NCBI RefSeq assembly: GCF_002101595.1
Contig: NZ_LQOM01000021.1
Location: 1 to 64,000 of the forward strand
Origin: Mycobacterium celatum
GTDB taxonomy: Bacteria; Actinomycetota; Actinomycetes; Mycobacteriales; Mycobacteriaceae
Direction of reading: 5' to 3'
DNA length: 64,000 nucleotides
Part shown: in pieces, positions 9,620-16,523 of the stretch
Layout of the letters: each line of letters opens with the position of its first letter
How positions within the stretch are numbered: the stretch's first letter is position 1
Program-made: the position numbers and the translations under genes
Notes under the pieces: model-generated
What the model saw: only the letters and a program-made list of their open reading frames with translations
What the model was told of the DNA's origin: nothing
Databases searched by the model: none

Positions 9620-10758
9620 CCGTCTTCGACGCCACCACCGACCAGGGCGGACTCGAGCAGGTCTCCGGCCCGGACCGGGTTGCGTCGCTGACCGGTATCC
9701 GCGCGGTCGCGGCCCTGCTCGTGGTCGGCACGCACGCCGCCTACACCACCGGCAAGTACACCCACGGCTATTTCGGGTTGGTCTGTGCGCGCATGGAGAT
9801 CGGGGTGCCGATCTTTTTTGTGCTGTCCGGATTTCTGCTGTTTCGCCCGTGGGTGCGCTCGGTCGCCACCGACGGCCCGTCGCCGTCGGTGAGTCGCTAC
9901 GCGTGGCATCGGGTTCGGCGCATCATGCCGGCCTACGTCGTCACGGTGCTGGTCGCCTACGTCATCTATCAATTCCGCACCGCGGGACCCAATCCCGGCC
10001 ACACCTGGATCGGCTTGTTCCGCAACCTGACGCTGACGCAGATCTACGCGGGCAACTACCTGGACTCGTACCTGCATCAGGGGCTCACCCAGATGTGGAG
10101 CCTGGCGGTGGAAGCCGCGTTCTACGTGGTGTTGCCGCTGCTGGCCTACCTGTTGCTGGTGGTGCTGTGTAAGCGTCGGTGGCAGCCGGTGCGGCTGCTT
10201 GTTGCCCTGGGCGCGTTGATGTTGGTCACCCCGGCGTGGATTGCCTTCGTACATGCCACCACGTCGGTGCCGAACGGGGCGCGGTTGTGGCTGCCCACCT
10301 ACCTGGCCTGGTTTCTCGCCGGCATGATGCTGGCGGTGCTGCAGGCGATGGGGGTGCGCTGCTACACGATCGTCGCGCTGCCGCTGGCGATCGTCAGCTA
10401 CCTGATCGTCTCCACCCCGATTGCAGGCGCCCCGACGACGTCGCCGCAGGGGCTGCCCGAAGCGCTGGTGAAGTCGGCGTTCTACGCGGCCATCGCCGCG
10501 CTGGCGGTCGCGCCGCTGGCACTCGGTGACCAGGGCTGGTACGGCAGGGTGCTGGCGAGCCGTCCGATGGTGTGGCTCGGCGAGATCTCTTACGAGATCT
10601 TCCTGATCCATCTGGTGACGATGGAGATCGCGATGGTCGAGGTGGTGCGGAAACCGGTCTACACCGGCTCGATGTTCAACCTGTTCGTGGCGACGCTGGC
10701 GATCACCATCCCGTTGGCCTGGTTGTTGCACCGGTTCACCCGAGTGCCGCCGGGCTAA
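9616..10758 (+). CDS. Membrane acyltransferase, acyltransferase-3 family (Rv1254-like)
   Basis: The protein has 380 residues and about ten membrane segments. The diagnostic N-terminal region reads LTGIRAVAALLVVGTHAAY (about 27-45), including the conserved H of the acyltransferase-3 fold, followed by EIGVPIFFVLSGFLLFRPW. The RYAWHRVRRIMPAY loop and WSLAVEAAFYVVLPLL are also family hallmarks. Such enzymes transfer acyl groups to sugars or lipids at the inner face of the membrane; the acceptor here is unknown. The start codon overlaps the deaD stop. Six bases after its stop lies the IdeR-type box of the next gene, so transcription units probably separate there. Confidence 0.85.
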   Translation: MTVFDATTDQGGLEQVSGPDRVASLTGIRAVAALLVVGTHAAYTTGKYTHGYFGLVCARMEIGVPIFFVLSGFLLFRPWVRSVATDGPSPSVSRYAWHRVRRIMPAYVVTVLVAYVIYQFRTAGPNPGHTWIGLFRNLTLTQIYAGNYLDSYLHQGLTQMWSLAVEAAFYVVLPLLAYLLLVVLCKRRWQPVRLLVALGALMLVTPAWIAFVHATTSVPNGARLWLPTYLAWFLAGMMLAVLQAMGVRCYTIVALPLAIVSYLIVSTPIAGAPTTSPQGLPEALVKSAFYAAIAALAVAPLALGDQGWYGRVLASRPMVWLGEISYEIFLIHLVTMEIAMVEVVRKPVYTGSMFNLFVATLAITIPLAWLLHRFTRVPPG

Positions 10759-10763
10759 ATGTG

Positions 10764-10782
10764 TTAGGTTAACCTTCCCTAA
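10764..10782 (+). promoter_or_regulatory. IdeR/DtxR-type iron box
   Basis: The 19-bp sequence TTAGGTTAACCTTCCCTAA matches the mycobacterial IdeR consensus (TTAGGTTAGGCTAACCTAA as I recall it) at about 15 of 19 positions, with both outer half-sites (TTAGGT and CCTAA) intact. It ends 18 bases before the TTG start of the siderophore-interacting protein gene, a position where bound Fe-IdeR would block RNA polymerase. The prediction is repression under iron sufficiency. Confidence 0.85.
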
Positions 10783-10800
10783 GTACGAGGGAAGGGTAGC

Positions 10801-11538
10801 TTGACGCAGATGGCTGATCACAAGGGGTCCCGCGGCTTCGCCGGCGCGGTGCTGAAGCTCTTGCGAGCCGGCGACTACCGGCTGACCGTGACCGGCAAGC
10901 GCGAAATAAGCCCGCACTATCTGCGACTGAGCTTCGACGCGGGCGGCATGCTCGCCGAGCATCCGGTGCACCCGACCATGTGGATCCGGATGTGGTTCGC
11001 CGACGGCGACAAACAGCATCAGCGCGGTTACACCTTGGTCGACCCCGACCCGGTCGCCGGCACCTTCGACATCGAATTCGCATTGCATGGCGGGATCGCG
11101 TCGCGGTGGGCGCAGGACGCGCGGCCCGGCGACACCATCGAGGCGACGGTGTTGGGCAGCAAGTTCGCCGTCCCCGAGCCGCCGCCGGCGGGTTACGTCA
11201 TCGTCGGGGACACCGCGTCGCTGCCGGCGATCAACTCGCTGCTCGGCGCCATCGGGGACGCCCCGGCTCAGGTGTTTCTCGAGGCCGGCTACGACGATGA
11301 CAAGGACCTGCCGGTGGCCCGCGACGCGGACATCACCTGGGTGGACCGCAAGAACGCCGGCGAGGCGTTGGTCCAAGCGGTCCGGTCGGCGGCCTTCGAC
11401 GCGGGGGACCACTTCGGTTGGGTGGCGTGTGACCATCGCACCACCCGCTCGGTGGTCAAGGTGTTGCGCGACGAGTTCGGCATCCCACGGAATTCGATTG
11501 CGTCGCGGGCATATTGGATGGCTACCCGGGGAGCCTAG
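10801..11538 (+). CDS. Siderophore-interacting FAD-dependent ferric reductase (ViuB/SIP family)
   Basis: This 245-residue protein has a flavodoxin-reductase-like fold. An N-terminal FAD-binding barrel includes ISPHYLRLSFD, the RGYTLVDPDP flavin motif and GGIASRWAQDARPGDTIE. The C-terminal half is NAD(P)H-binding (YVIVGDTASLPAINSLL) and ends with SIASRAYWM, a pattern typical of SIP proteins. The family reduces ferric siderophores after uptake to release iron. I prefer the TTG at 10801 because a strong Shine-Dalgarno (GAGGGAAGGG) ends four bases before it; ATG 10810 is the alternative. The IdeR box just upstream supports an iron role. H37Rv has no such gene at this site. The end overlaps the convergent TetR gene by 17 bases. 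Confidence 0.87.
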   Translation: MTQMADHKGSRGFAGAVLKLLRAGDYRLTVTGKREISPHYLRLSFDAGGMLAEHPVHPTMWIRMWFADGDKQHQRGYTLVDPDPVAGTFDIEFALHGGIASRWAQDARPGDTIEATVLGSKFAVPEPPPAGYVIVGDTASLPAINSLLGAIGDAPAQVFLEAGYDDDKDLPVARDADITWVDRKNAGEALVQAVRSAAFDAGDHFGWVACDHRTTRSVVKVLRDEFGIPRNSIASRAYWMATRGA

Positions 11539-12103
11539 CAGGCGCCAGAACCGGCACCACGAACTCCTCGACCATCGCCCGCTCGTCGGACTCGTCGCGG
11601 CCCGGGAAGATCAGCAGCGACGTGATGACCCGCACCAGCCATCGGGCCCGACGATCGACCGCCGCTGGATCGCCGACACCCAAAGAGGTGACGAACGCGC
11701 CGACCAGCGCGTTGATCACTTCCGAATGTTCGGCCATCTCGCCGCCGATCGGCGGCTGTGTGGTGGCGAACCATGATGCCAGCGCCGGATTCTCCCGCAC
11801 CATGGCTATCGACCTGGTGATGCCCGCGACGAGCCGCTCGCGCGGGTCCTCGATACCGGCGAGGCTCTCGGTCATCCGGCCGTACACCGTGCGCGCCTCG
11901 CGGTGTACGTATGCGGTCCGCAGCGCCTCACGGCTCTCGAAGTAGCGGTACAGCGTCGCGCGCGAACACCCTGCCGCCCTAGCGATCTCGTTCATGCCCA
12001 CCGAAGCGGGATCGTGGCGGGTGAAGAGCTCCCCGGCCGCGTCGAGAATCCGGTCCGCGGCCACCTCGGTGCGCCGCTCCGTCAGCCAGTCGTTGCGGGG
12101 CAT
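11522..12103 (-). CDS. TetR-family regulator (Rv1255c-like)
   Basis: A 193-residue regulator. The N-terminal helix-turn-helix reads AADRILDAAGELFTRHDPASVGMNEIARAAGCSRATLYRYFESR, in blocks typical of TetR (residues about 15-60), followed by an all-helical ligand domain. The frame is open to 12304, but residues before ATG 12103 are antisense to cyp130; at 12103 the ATG overlaps the cyp130 stop (TGATG), which gives translational coupling. It probably controls the P450 gene it is joined to. The palindrome TCGTACGA in the cyp130 promoter is a candidate target. The ligand is unknown. Confidence 0.87.
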   Translation of the reverse strand: MPRNDWLTERRTEVAADRILDAAGELFTRHDPASVGMNEIARAAGCSRATLYRYFESREALRTAYVHREARTVYGRMTESLAGIEDPRERLVAGITRSIAMVRENPALASWFATTQPPIGGEMAEHSEVINALVGAFVTSLGVGDPAAVDRRARWLVRVITSLLIFPGRDESDERAMVEEFVVPVLAPARLPG

Positions 12104-13326
12104 CAGGACCTGACCCGCATCGGCACTGACAGCGGACGCCGCACGTAGCTGCCCCCGGACCACACGATGCCGGCCTCGTCGACTTCGAATTCCGGGCAGC
12201 GAGACAGCAATTCGGCCAACGCGACCCGCGACTGCATTCGGGCCGCCGCCGCGCCCAGGCAGTGGTGCGCGCCGTGGCTGAAAGTCAGGATGTTGCGCGG
12301 GCACCGGCGCACGTCGAGCTCACCGGCATCCGGTCCGTACTGGCGTTCGTCGCGGTTGCCCGAGCCGTAGAGCAGCAGCACCTTGCGGCCGGCGGGCACG
12401 GTCTCCTCGCCGATCGTCACGTCCCCGGTGGTGGTGCGGGCCAGGCCCTGCACCGGGGAGGTCAGCCGCAGCAGTTCGTCGACCGCGTCCGGAATCAGGT
12501 CGGGGTTGTCGGCCAACAGCCGCCGCTGGTCGGGACGCTGGTGCAGCAGCTGCACCGAGCCGCCCAGCATGCCGGTAGTGGTGTCGTTGCCGCCGGTGAC
12601 CATCGTGAAGGTGAACGCCAGCACCGACAGCGTCCCGGCGATGTCGCCGTCGGCGCCCACGCCGGCCGCCACCAGGTGCGAGATCGTGTCGTCTTCGGGT
12701 TCGCGGCGGCGCCGCTCGATCAGCCCGGTGAAGTAGGCCATCATCTCGCCGACCGCGTCGCCGGCGGACGCAACGCCCGCCCCGGCGGCGTTGGCCGCGA
12801 CGATGGCCTGGGTCCAGCCGTCGAACTGCGCCCGGTCTTCTTCCGGGACGCCCAGGTAGTGCGCCACAACCATCGACGGCAGCGGCTTGAACAGCTCGGC
12901 GACGATGTCGCCACCGCCCGCGGCGCGTAGCCGCTCGATGCGCTGCACGACGAACTCGCGGACCTTCGGCTCCACCGCCTCGACCTGGCGCGGGGTGAAG
13001 CCGCGCGATACCAGCTTGCGGAACTCGGTATGCACCGGCGGGTCCTGCATCACCATCGGCGGGTTGTCTTGTAGCCCAATGAGTTCCAGCTCGCCGTAGT
13101 TGACCGTCAGGCCCTGCCCCGACGAGAACGTCTCGTGGTCGCGCGCGGCCGCCCAGATGTCGGCGTGCCTGGACAACACGTAGTAGTCGTCGTCGGGTCT
13201 GCCCTCGGGCACCACGTGGTGCACCGGGTCGTGGTCGCGCAGCGCTTTGTACATGGGCCACGGGTTCGGCCAGGTCTCGGCCGTGCACAGCTCGAAGCGG
13301 GCCTCATGAGACAAAGCTGCTGTCAT
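12103..13326 (-). CDS. cyp130: Cytochrome P450 CYP130
   Basis: This 407-residue soluble P450 has an I-helix motif FTMVTGGNDTTTG, in which GGND-TT replaces the common AGxD/ET-T form. The K-helix ExxR is DELLR. The haem-binding loop is FSHGAHHCLGAA with the axial Cys at about residue 356. Length and position beside a TetR gene match Rv1256c (CYP130). P450s insert one oxygen atom into a substrate using electrons from a ferredoxin and its reductase, neither of which is encoded in this window. The start is ATG 13326; no Shine-Dalgarno is visible, and promoter spacing suggests a leaderless message. Confidence 0.92.
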   Translation of the reverse strand: MTAALSHEARFELCTAETWPNPWPMYKALRDHDPVHHVVPEGRPDDDYYVLSRHADIWAAARDHETFSSGQGLTVNYGELELIGLQDNPPMVMQDPPVHTEFRKLVSRGFTPRQVEAVEPKVREFVVQRIERLRAAGGGDIVAELFKPLPSMVVAHYLGVPEEDRAQFDGWTQAIVAANAAGAGVASAGDAVGEMMAYFTGLIERRRREPEDDTISHLVAAGVGADGDIAGTLSVLAFTFTMVTGGNDTTTGMLGGSVQLLHQRPDQRRLLADNPDLIPDAVDELLRLTSPVQGLARTTTGDVTIGEETVPAGRKVLLLYGSGNRDERQYGPDAGELDVRRCPRNILTFSHGAHHCLGAAAARMQSRVALAELLSRCPEFEVDEAGIVWSGGSYVRRPLSVPMRVRS

Positions 13327-13331
13327 GTCTT

Positions 13332-13361
13332 ATTCGTACGACGGATGATGAATTCTGTCAA
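13332..13361 (-). promoter_or_regulatory. Candidate cyp130 promoter with embedded 8-bp palindrome
   Basis: Read on the minus strand, TTGACA (13361-13356, overlapping the stop codon of the upstream gene) is followed after 17 bases by TACGAAT (13338-13332), and the ATG of cyp130 follows about six bases later. That spacing would put the transcription start at or next to the ATG. The perfect palindrome TCGTACGA (13334-13341) overlaps the -10 region and could be a TetR site. The -10 lacks the final consensus T, so confidence is moderate. Confidence 0.45.
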
Positions 13362-14941
13362 GCGGGGATCAGCACCCCGGGGTTGAGGATCCCGGCAGGA
13401 TCCAACGTGGCCTTGGCTGCGGCCAGCGCGCTCGCGAATGGGTCCGGGCGTTGCCGGTCGTACCAGGGTCGGTGGTCGCGGCCGACGGCGTGGTGATGGG
13501 TGATGGTGCCGCCGCTGTCGATAATGGCTTGCGAGACTGCGGCTTTGATGTCGTCCCACTGGCTGACGGTGCTGCCCCAGCGGCCGGCGGCGTAGATGCC
13601 GTAGTAGGGCGCCGGCCCGTCGGGGTAGACGTGGGTGAACCGGCAGGTCACGACGCCGGCGCCGCATATCTCGGCGATGGCGGCATTGGCGGCGGCGGTC
13701 ACCGTTTGGTGCAGCGATTCGAAACGGTCCCAGGTGCAGGCGGTTTCGAAGGTTTCCACGATCATCGAGCGACGGGCCAGGGCGTCACGTTGGTAGGGCA
13801 TCCGCAAGAAGGCCGACCGCCACGTCGCCGCCGAGTCGTCGGGTCGCTCGGCGTCCTTGCTCCGCCTGGCAGCGACGGCGCCACGGTGGTCGGCGGCGAT
13901 TTGCAGCGCCCGGTCTAACCAGGCGTCGACGGGATGGTCGGCCGATTCGAACGCGACCAGCAACAGACCTCCGCTGGGGGTGACACCGGCATTGATGACT
14001 GCCTCGGCGGCGTCGAGTAACCGGCAGTTCGACGGGTACAGCCCGGCTTGGGCGATCGCCCGGGTCGCCGCGACGGCCTGCTGGTAGTCCTCGAAGGTGA
14101 CCGATGCGGTGACCTGCCAGCGTGGCCGGTGCTGCAGCCGCATGGAGGCTTCGGTGATGACGCCGAGAATCCCTTCAGAGCCAAGGAACATCCGGTCCGG
14201 CGACGGCCCGGCGCCGGAGCCGGGCAGTCGTCGCGACTCGACGACGCCCGAGGGGGTGACGATCCGCATCGACTGGGTGAGGTCATCGATGTGGGTGTAA
14301 AGGGTGGCAAAGTGCCCGCCGGCGCGGGTGGCCAGCCAGCCGCCGAGGGTGGAATAGGCAAACGATTGCGGGTAGTGCCGCAGGGTCAGTCCGTGCGGGC
14401 GAAGCGCGTTCTCCAGGGCGGGCCCGTAGCTGCCGGCCTGGATCCGCGCGGTGCGACTGATCGGGTCAACCTCGAGCACCCGGTCGAGATGGCCGAGGTC
14501 GAGTGAGATTGCGGGCCCGTCGAACCGGGGCTCGATACCGCCGACGACCGAGCTGCCGCCGCCATAAGCGATCACGGGTATCGCGGTGGCCGAGCACCAG
14601 TCCAGCAGGTCGATGACGTCTTGCTCGGTGCGAGGCCGCGCGACGAGGTCCGGCACGTAATCAAGCCGGCCGAGCAGGTTGCGCACCACGTCCCGGAAGG
14701 CCTTGCCCCTGGCGTGCGACAGCCGGTCGACGGGGTCGTCGCTGCACAAACCCGCCAGCGCCGCCGGTGGGTGGACCCGCGCCGTGGCGATGTCGAGCGT
14801 CGTCGGGTCCGGTGGGGCATGGTCGGTGAAGTCGTGCCCGGGCAGCAGGGCCGCGCTCCGGGTGACCAGATCGGCGCACTCGGTCGGCGACAGCTCGTCT
14901 GCGGGGGCTCCCCATCCCCACCAGGATCGAGCCGTCGACAT
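13358..14941 (-). CDS. Alkyl-dihydroxyacetone-phosphate synthase (AGPS)-family FAD-binding protein
   Basis: This 527-residue protein belongs to the vanillyl-alcohol oxidase fold. The FAD-binding PCMH domain has VPDLVARPRTEQDV, IPVIAYGGGSSVVGG and, most tellingly, FAYSTLGGWLATRAGG, which matches the AGPS hallmark (FSTVGGWVSTRASG in the human enzyme as I recall it). MFLGSEGILGVITEASMRL follows. The C-terminal cap has a Cys-Arg-Phe-Thr-His-Val-Tyr segment and the THHHAVGRDHRPWY histidine motif of alkyl-DHAP synthases. AGPS swaps the acyl chain of acyl-DHAP for a fatty alcohol and so makes the ether bond. ATG 14941 overlaps the TetR stop (TGATG); the GTG one codon upstream is an alternative. The actual bacterial substrate is unproven. 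Confidence 0.82.
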   Translation of the reverse strand: MSTARSWWGWGAPADELSPTECADLVTRSAALLPGHDFTDHAPPDPTTLDIATARVHPPAALAGLCSDDPVDRLSHARGKAFRDVVRNLLGRLDYVPDLVARPRTEQDVIDLLDWCSATAIPVIAYGGGSSVVGGIEPRFDGPAISLDLGHLDRVLEVDPISRTARIQAGSYGPALENALRPHGLTLRHYPQSFAYSTLGGWLATRAGGHFATLYTHIDDLTQSMRIVTPSGVVESRRLPGSGAGPSPDRMFLGSEGILGVITEASMRLQHRPRWQVTASVTFEDYQQAVAATRAIAQAGLYPSNCRLLDAAEAVINAGVTPSGGLLLVAFESADHPVDAWLDRALQIAADHRGAVAARRSKDAERPDDSAATWRSAFLRMPYQRDALARRSMIVETFETACTWDRFESLHQTVTAAANAAIAEICGAGVVTCRFTHVYPDGPAPYYGIYAAGRWGSTVSQWDDIKAAVSQAIIDSGGTITHHHAVGRDHRPWYDRQRPDPFASALAAAKATLDPAGILNPGVLIPA

Positions 14942-15561
14942 CACCGAGTTCCCGTGATCGCGGCCACGATGCGCTGGGTGCGGCGGGTCATTTCCTCGGC
15001 ACTTTGGTCGGGGTGTTGCAGCCACCAGTTGACGGCGGCGGTGACGGTGCTGGTCCAGATGTCGGTGAGCATCGATAGGTCGTCGGCATCGTCGAGCACC
15101 TTGAGGTCGGCGAGCATCGCGACGCCGCGGTTGGCCTGGTCGGCAATCGTGCTGCGGACTCGTCGTGCGGCCTCGTCGGCGGCGCTGCCGGCCGGTACAG
15201 TGCGGTCGTTGATGACGTTCCAGTCGTGCGGGCGGGGTTGCAGCGCAGCGAAGATCGCAGCGAGGGTGTCTTGCGCCATTTGCCCGGCGTGTTGTGGATC
15301 GGCGAGGACCTGCTCGATTCGCTCGATCAGGTTAGCGCCCGCGCGCTGCACACAGGCGTCGTAGAGTCCCTCTTTGGACCCAAAATAGTTGAGCACCAAC
15401 GGCTTTGACACACCCGCGTTGGACGCGATCGTCGACAGCGCGGCGCCAGCGTAGCCGTAACGGCCGAACTCTTCGGTCGCGGCATCGAGGATCAGCTGTT
15501 CGCGCTGCGCGCGTGGCACTCCCTTGGTGCCGACCGGTCGTGCCACCGCCGTATCTGTCAC
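14941..15561 (-). CDS. TetR-family regulator of the putative ether-lipid genes
   Basis: A 206-residue regulator with a canonical N-terminal HTH: REQLILDAATEEFGRYGYAG, then LSTIASNAGVSKPLVLNYFGSKEGLYDAC (residues about 20-65). The C-terminal domain is helical and contains AVNWWLQHPDQSAEEMTRRT, a pattern common in regulators that sense lipids or hydrophobic ligands. It overlaps both neighbours: a GTG start sharing four bases with the AGMO-like gene stop (15558-15561), and a stop overlapping the AGPS-like start. It therefore lies in the middle of one transcription unit. The double palindrome at 16438-16468 upstream of the first gene is its most likely operator. Confidence 0.88.
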   Translation of the reverse strand: MTDTAVARPVGTKGVPRAQREQLILDAATEEFGRYGYAGAALSTIASNAGVSKPLVLNYFGSKEGLYDACVQRAGANLIERIEQVLADPQHAGQMAQDTLAAIFAALQPRPHDWNVINDRTVPAGSAADEAARRVRSTIADQANRGVAMLADLKVLDDADDLSMLTDIWTSTVTAAVNWWLQHPDQSAEEMTRRTQRIVAAITGTR

Positions 15562-16421
15562 AGCAGGACCATAGCGGGCTGCCAGCCGGGCGGGCCGAAG
15601 ATGAAGCCGAGCCTGTCCCGCCAGCGGCGGGCAGCCCGAATGTCGGTGATGATGTTGCCGTACTCGCCGTACTGCAACCTCAACACGTTGTAGGTGTCGA
15701 CTGGCTTGGTCAACCCGTATGTCGGGGTGTGCAACTCGCGCTGGAACGTGCCGAACATCCGGTCCCAGACGATGAGGATGCCGCCGTAGTTGCGGTCCAG
15801 GTATTCCCGGTCACTGGCGTGATGCACCCGATGATGCGACGGGGTGTTGAACACGAACTCGATCGGGCGCGGCAGCCGGCCGATGGTCTCGGTGTGGCTG
15901 AAGAACTGGTAGATCAGATTGAACGCGAATGCGACATAGATTGCCCACGGCGCAAACCCCAACAACGGCAGCGGCAGCCAAAAGAGCGGTTCTATCCAAG
16001 GGTTCCACTTCTGCCGCAGTGCGGTGCCGAGGTTGAAGTACTCACTCGAATGGTGAGCCTGGTGGGCTGCCCATCCGATGCGCACCCGGTGCGAGAACCG
16101 GTGATACCAGTACCACGCGAAATCGATCACCACCATCAGCAGCGCCCAGCTCCACCAGGTATCGGTCGGGATGTGCCACGGTGCGACGCAGGTCCACAGC
16201 ACCCCCAAGACCACCAGCACGGCGAACTTGAACACGCCGGCAATCACCAGGGCGCCCATGCCCATCGACAGGCTCGTGCGGGTGTCGATCTTCGAGTAGC
16301 CGGTCCGGGTCTCGTGATGTCCGGCGACCCGCAGCAGCACTACCTCGATAGCGATGAAGCCGAAGAAAAACGGCATTGCGTAGAGCACGGGGTTTTCGAT
16401 TTGATGCCAGAACGCTTCCAT
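15558..16421 (-). CDS. Fatty-acid-hydroxylase-superfamily membrane protein resembling alkylglycerol monooxygenase
   Basis: This 287-residue membrane di-iron protein shows all histidine boxes: HRFSH (107-111), HQAHH (120-124), a lone H in FFSHTE (176) and HHRVHH (196-201). Beyond the boxes, AAHQAHHSSEYFNLGTALRQ, NTPSHHRVHHA, NYGGILIVWDRMFGTF and YGLTKPVDT track animal alkylglycerol monooxygenase (AGMO, TMEM195) as I recall it much more closely than they track sterol C-5 desaturase. AGMO cleaves the ether bond of alkylglycerols. ATG 16421 is chosen because AGGAAGG lies eight bases upstream, although the frame is open to 16445. It is the first gene of the run that continues into TetR and the AGPS-like gene. 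The generic label would be sterol desaturase. Confidence 0.82.
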   Translation of the reverse strand: MEAFWHQIENPVLYAMPFFFGFIAIEVVLLRVAGHHETRTGYSKIDTRTSLSMGMGALVIAGVFKFAVLVVLGVLWTCVAPWHIPTDTWWSWALLMVVIDFAWYWYHRFSHRVRIGWAAHQAHHSSEYFNLGTALRQKWNPWIEPLFWLPLPLLGFAPWAIYVAFAFNLIYQFFSHTETIGRLPRPIEFVFNTPSHHRVHHASDREYLDRNYGGILIVWDRMFGTFQRELHTPTYGLTKPVDTYNVLRLQYGEYGNIITDIRAARRWRDRLGFIFGPPGWQPAMVLL

Positions 16422-16437
16422 CAGGCACACCTTCCTG

Positions 16438-16468
16438 TTGACCAATTGGTAAGTTACCGATCGGTCAA
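16438..16468. promoter_or_regulatory. TetR-type double operator upstream of the ether-lipid-like genes
   Basis: This 31-bp imperfect palindrome starts TTGACCAATTGGTAA and ends TTACCGATCGGTCAA. It contains two perfect 10-bp palindromes, ACCAATTGGT (16441-16450) and ACCGATCGGT (16455-16464), whose centres are 14 bp apart. That is the geometry bound by pairs of TetR dimers. It lies 17 bases upstream of the AGMO-like start, immediately before its Shine-Dalgarno. The gene's promoter should overlap it. Confidence 0.7.
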
Positions 16469-16523
16469 TCAGGAACTCAAGCCGCCAGGGCTGTGAATCG
16501 CGTCACGCACCCGTCGTTGAAGG

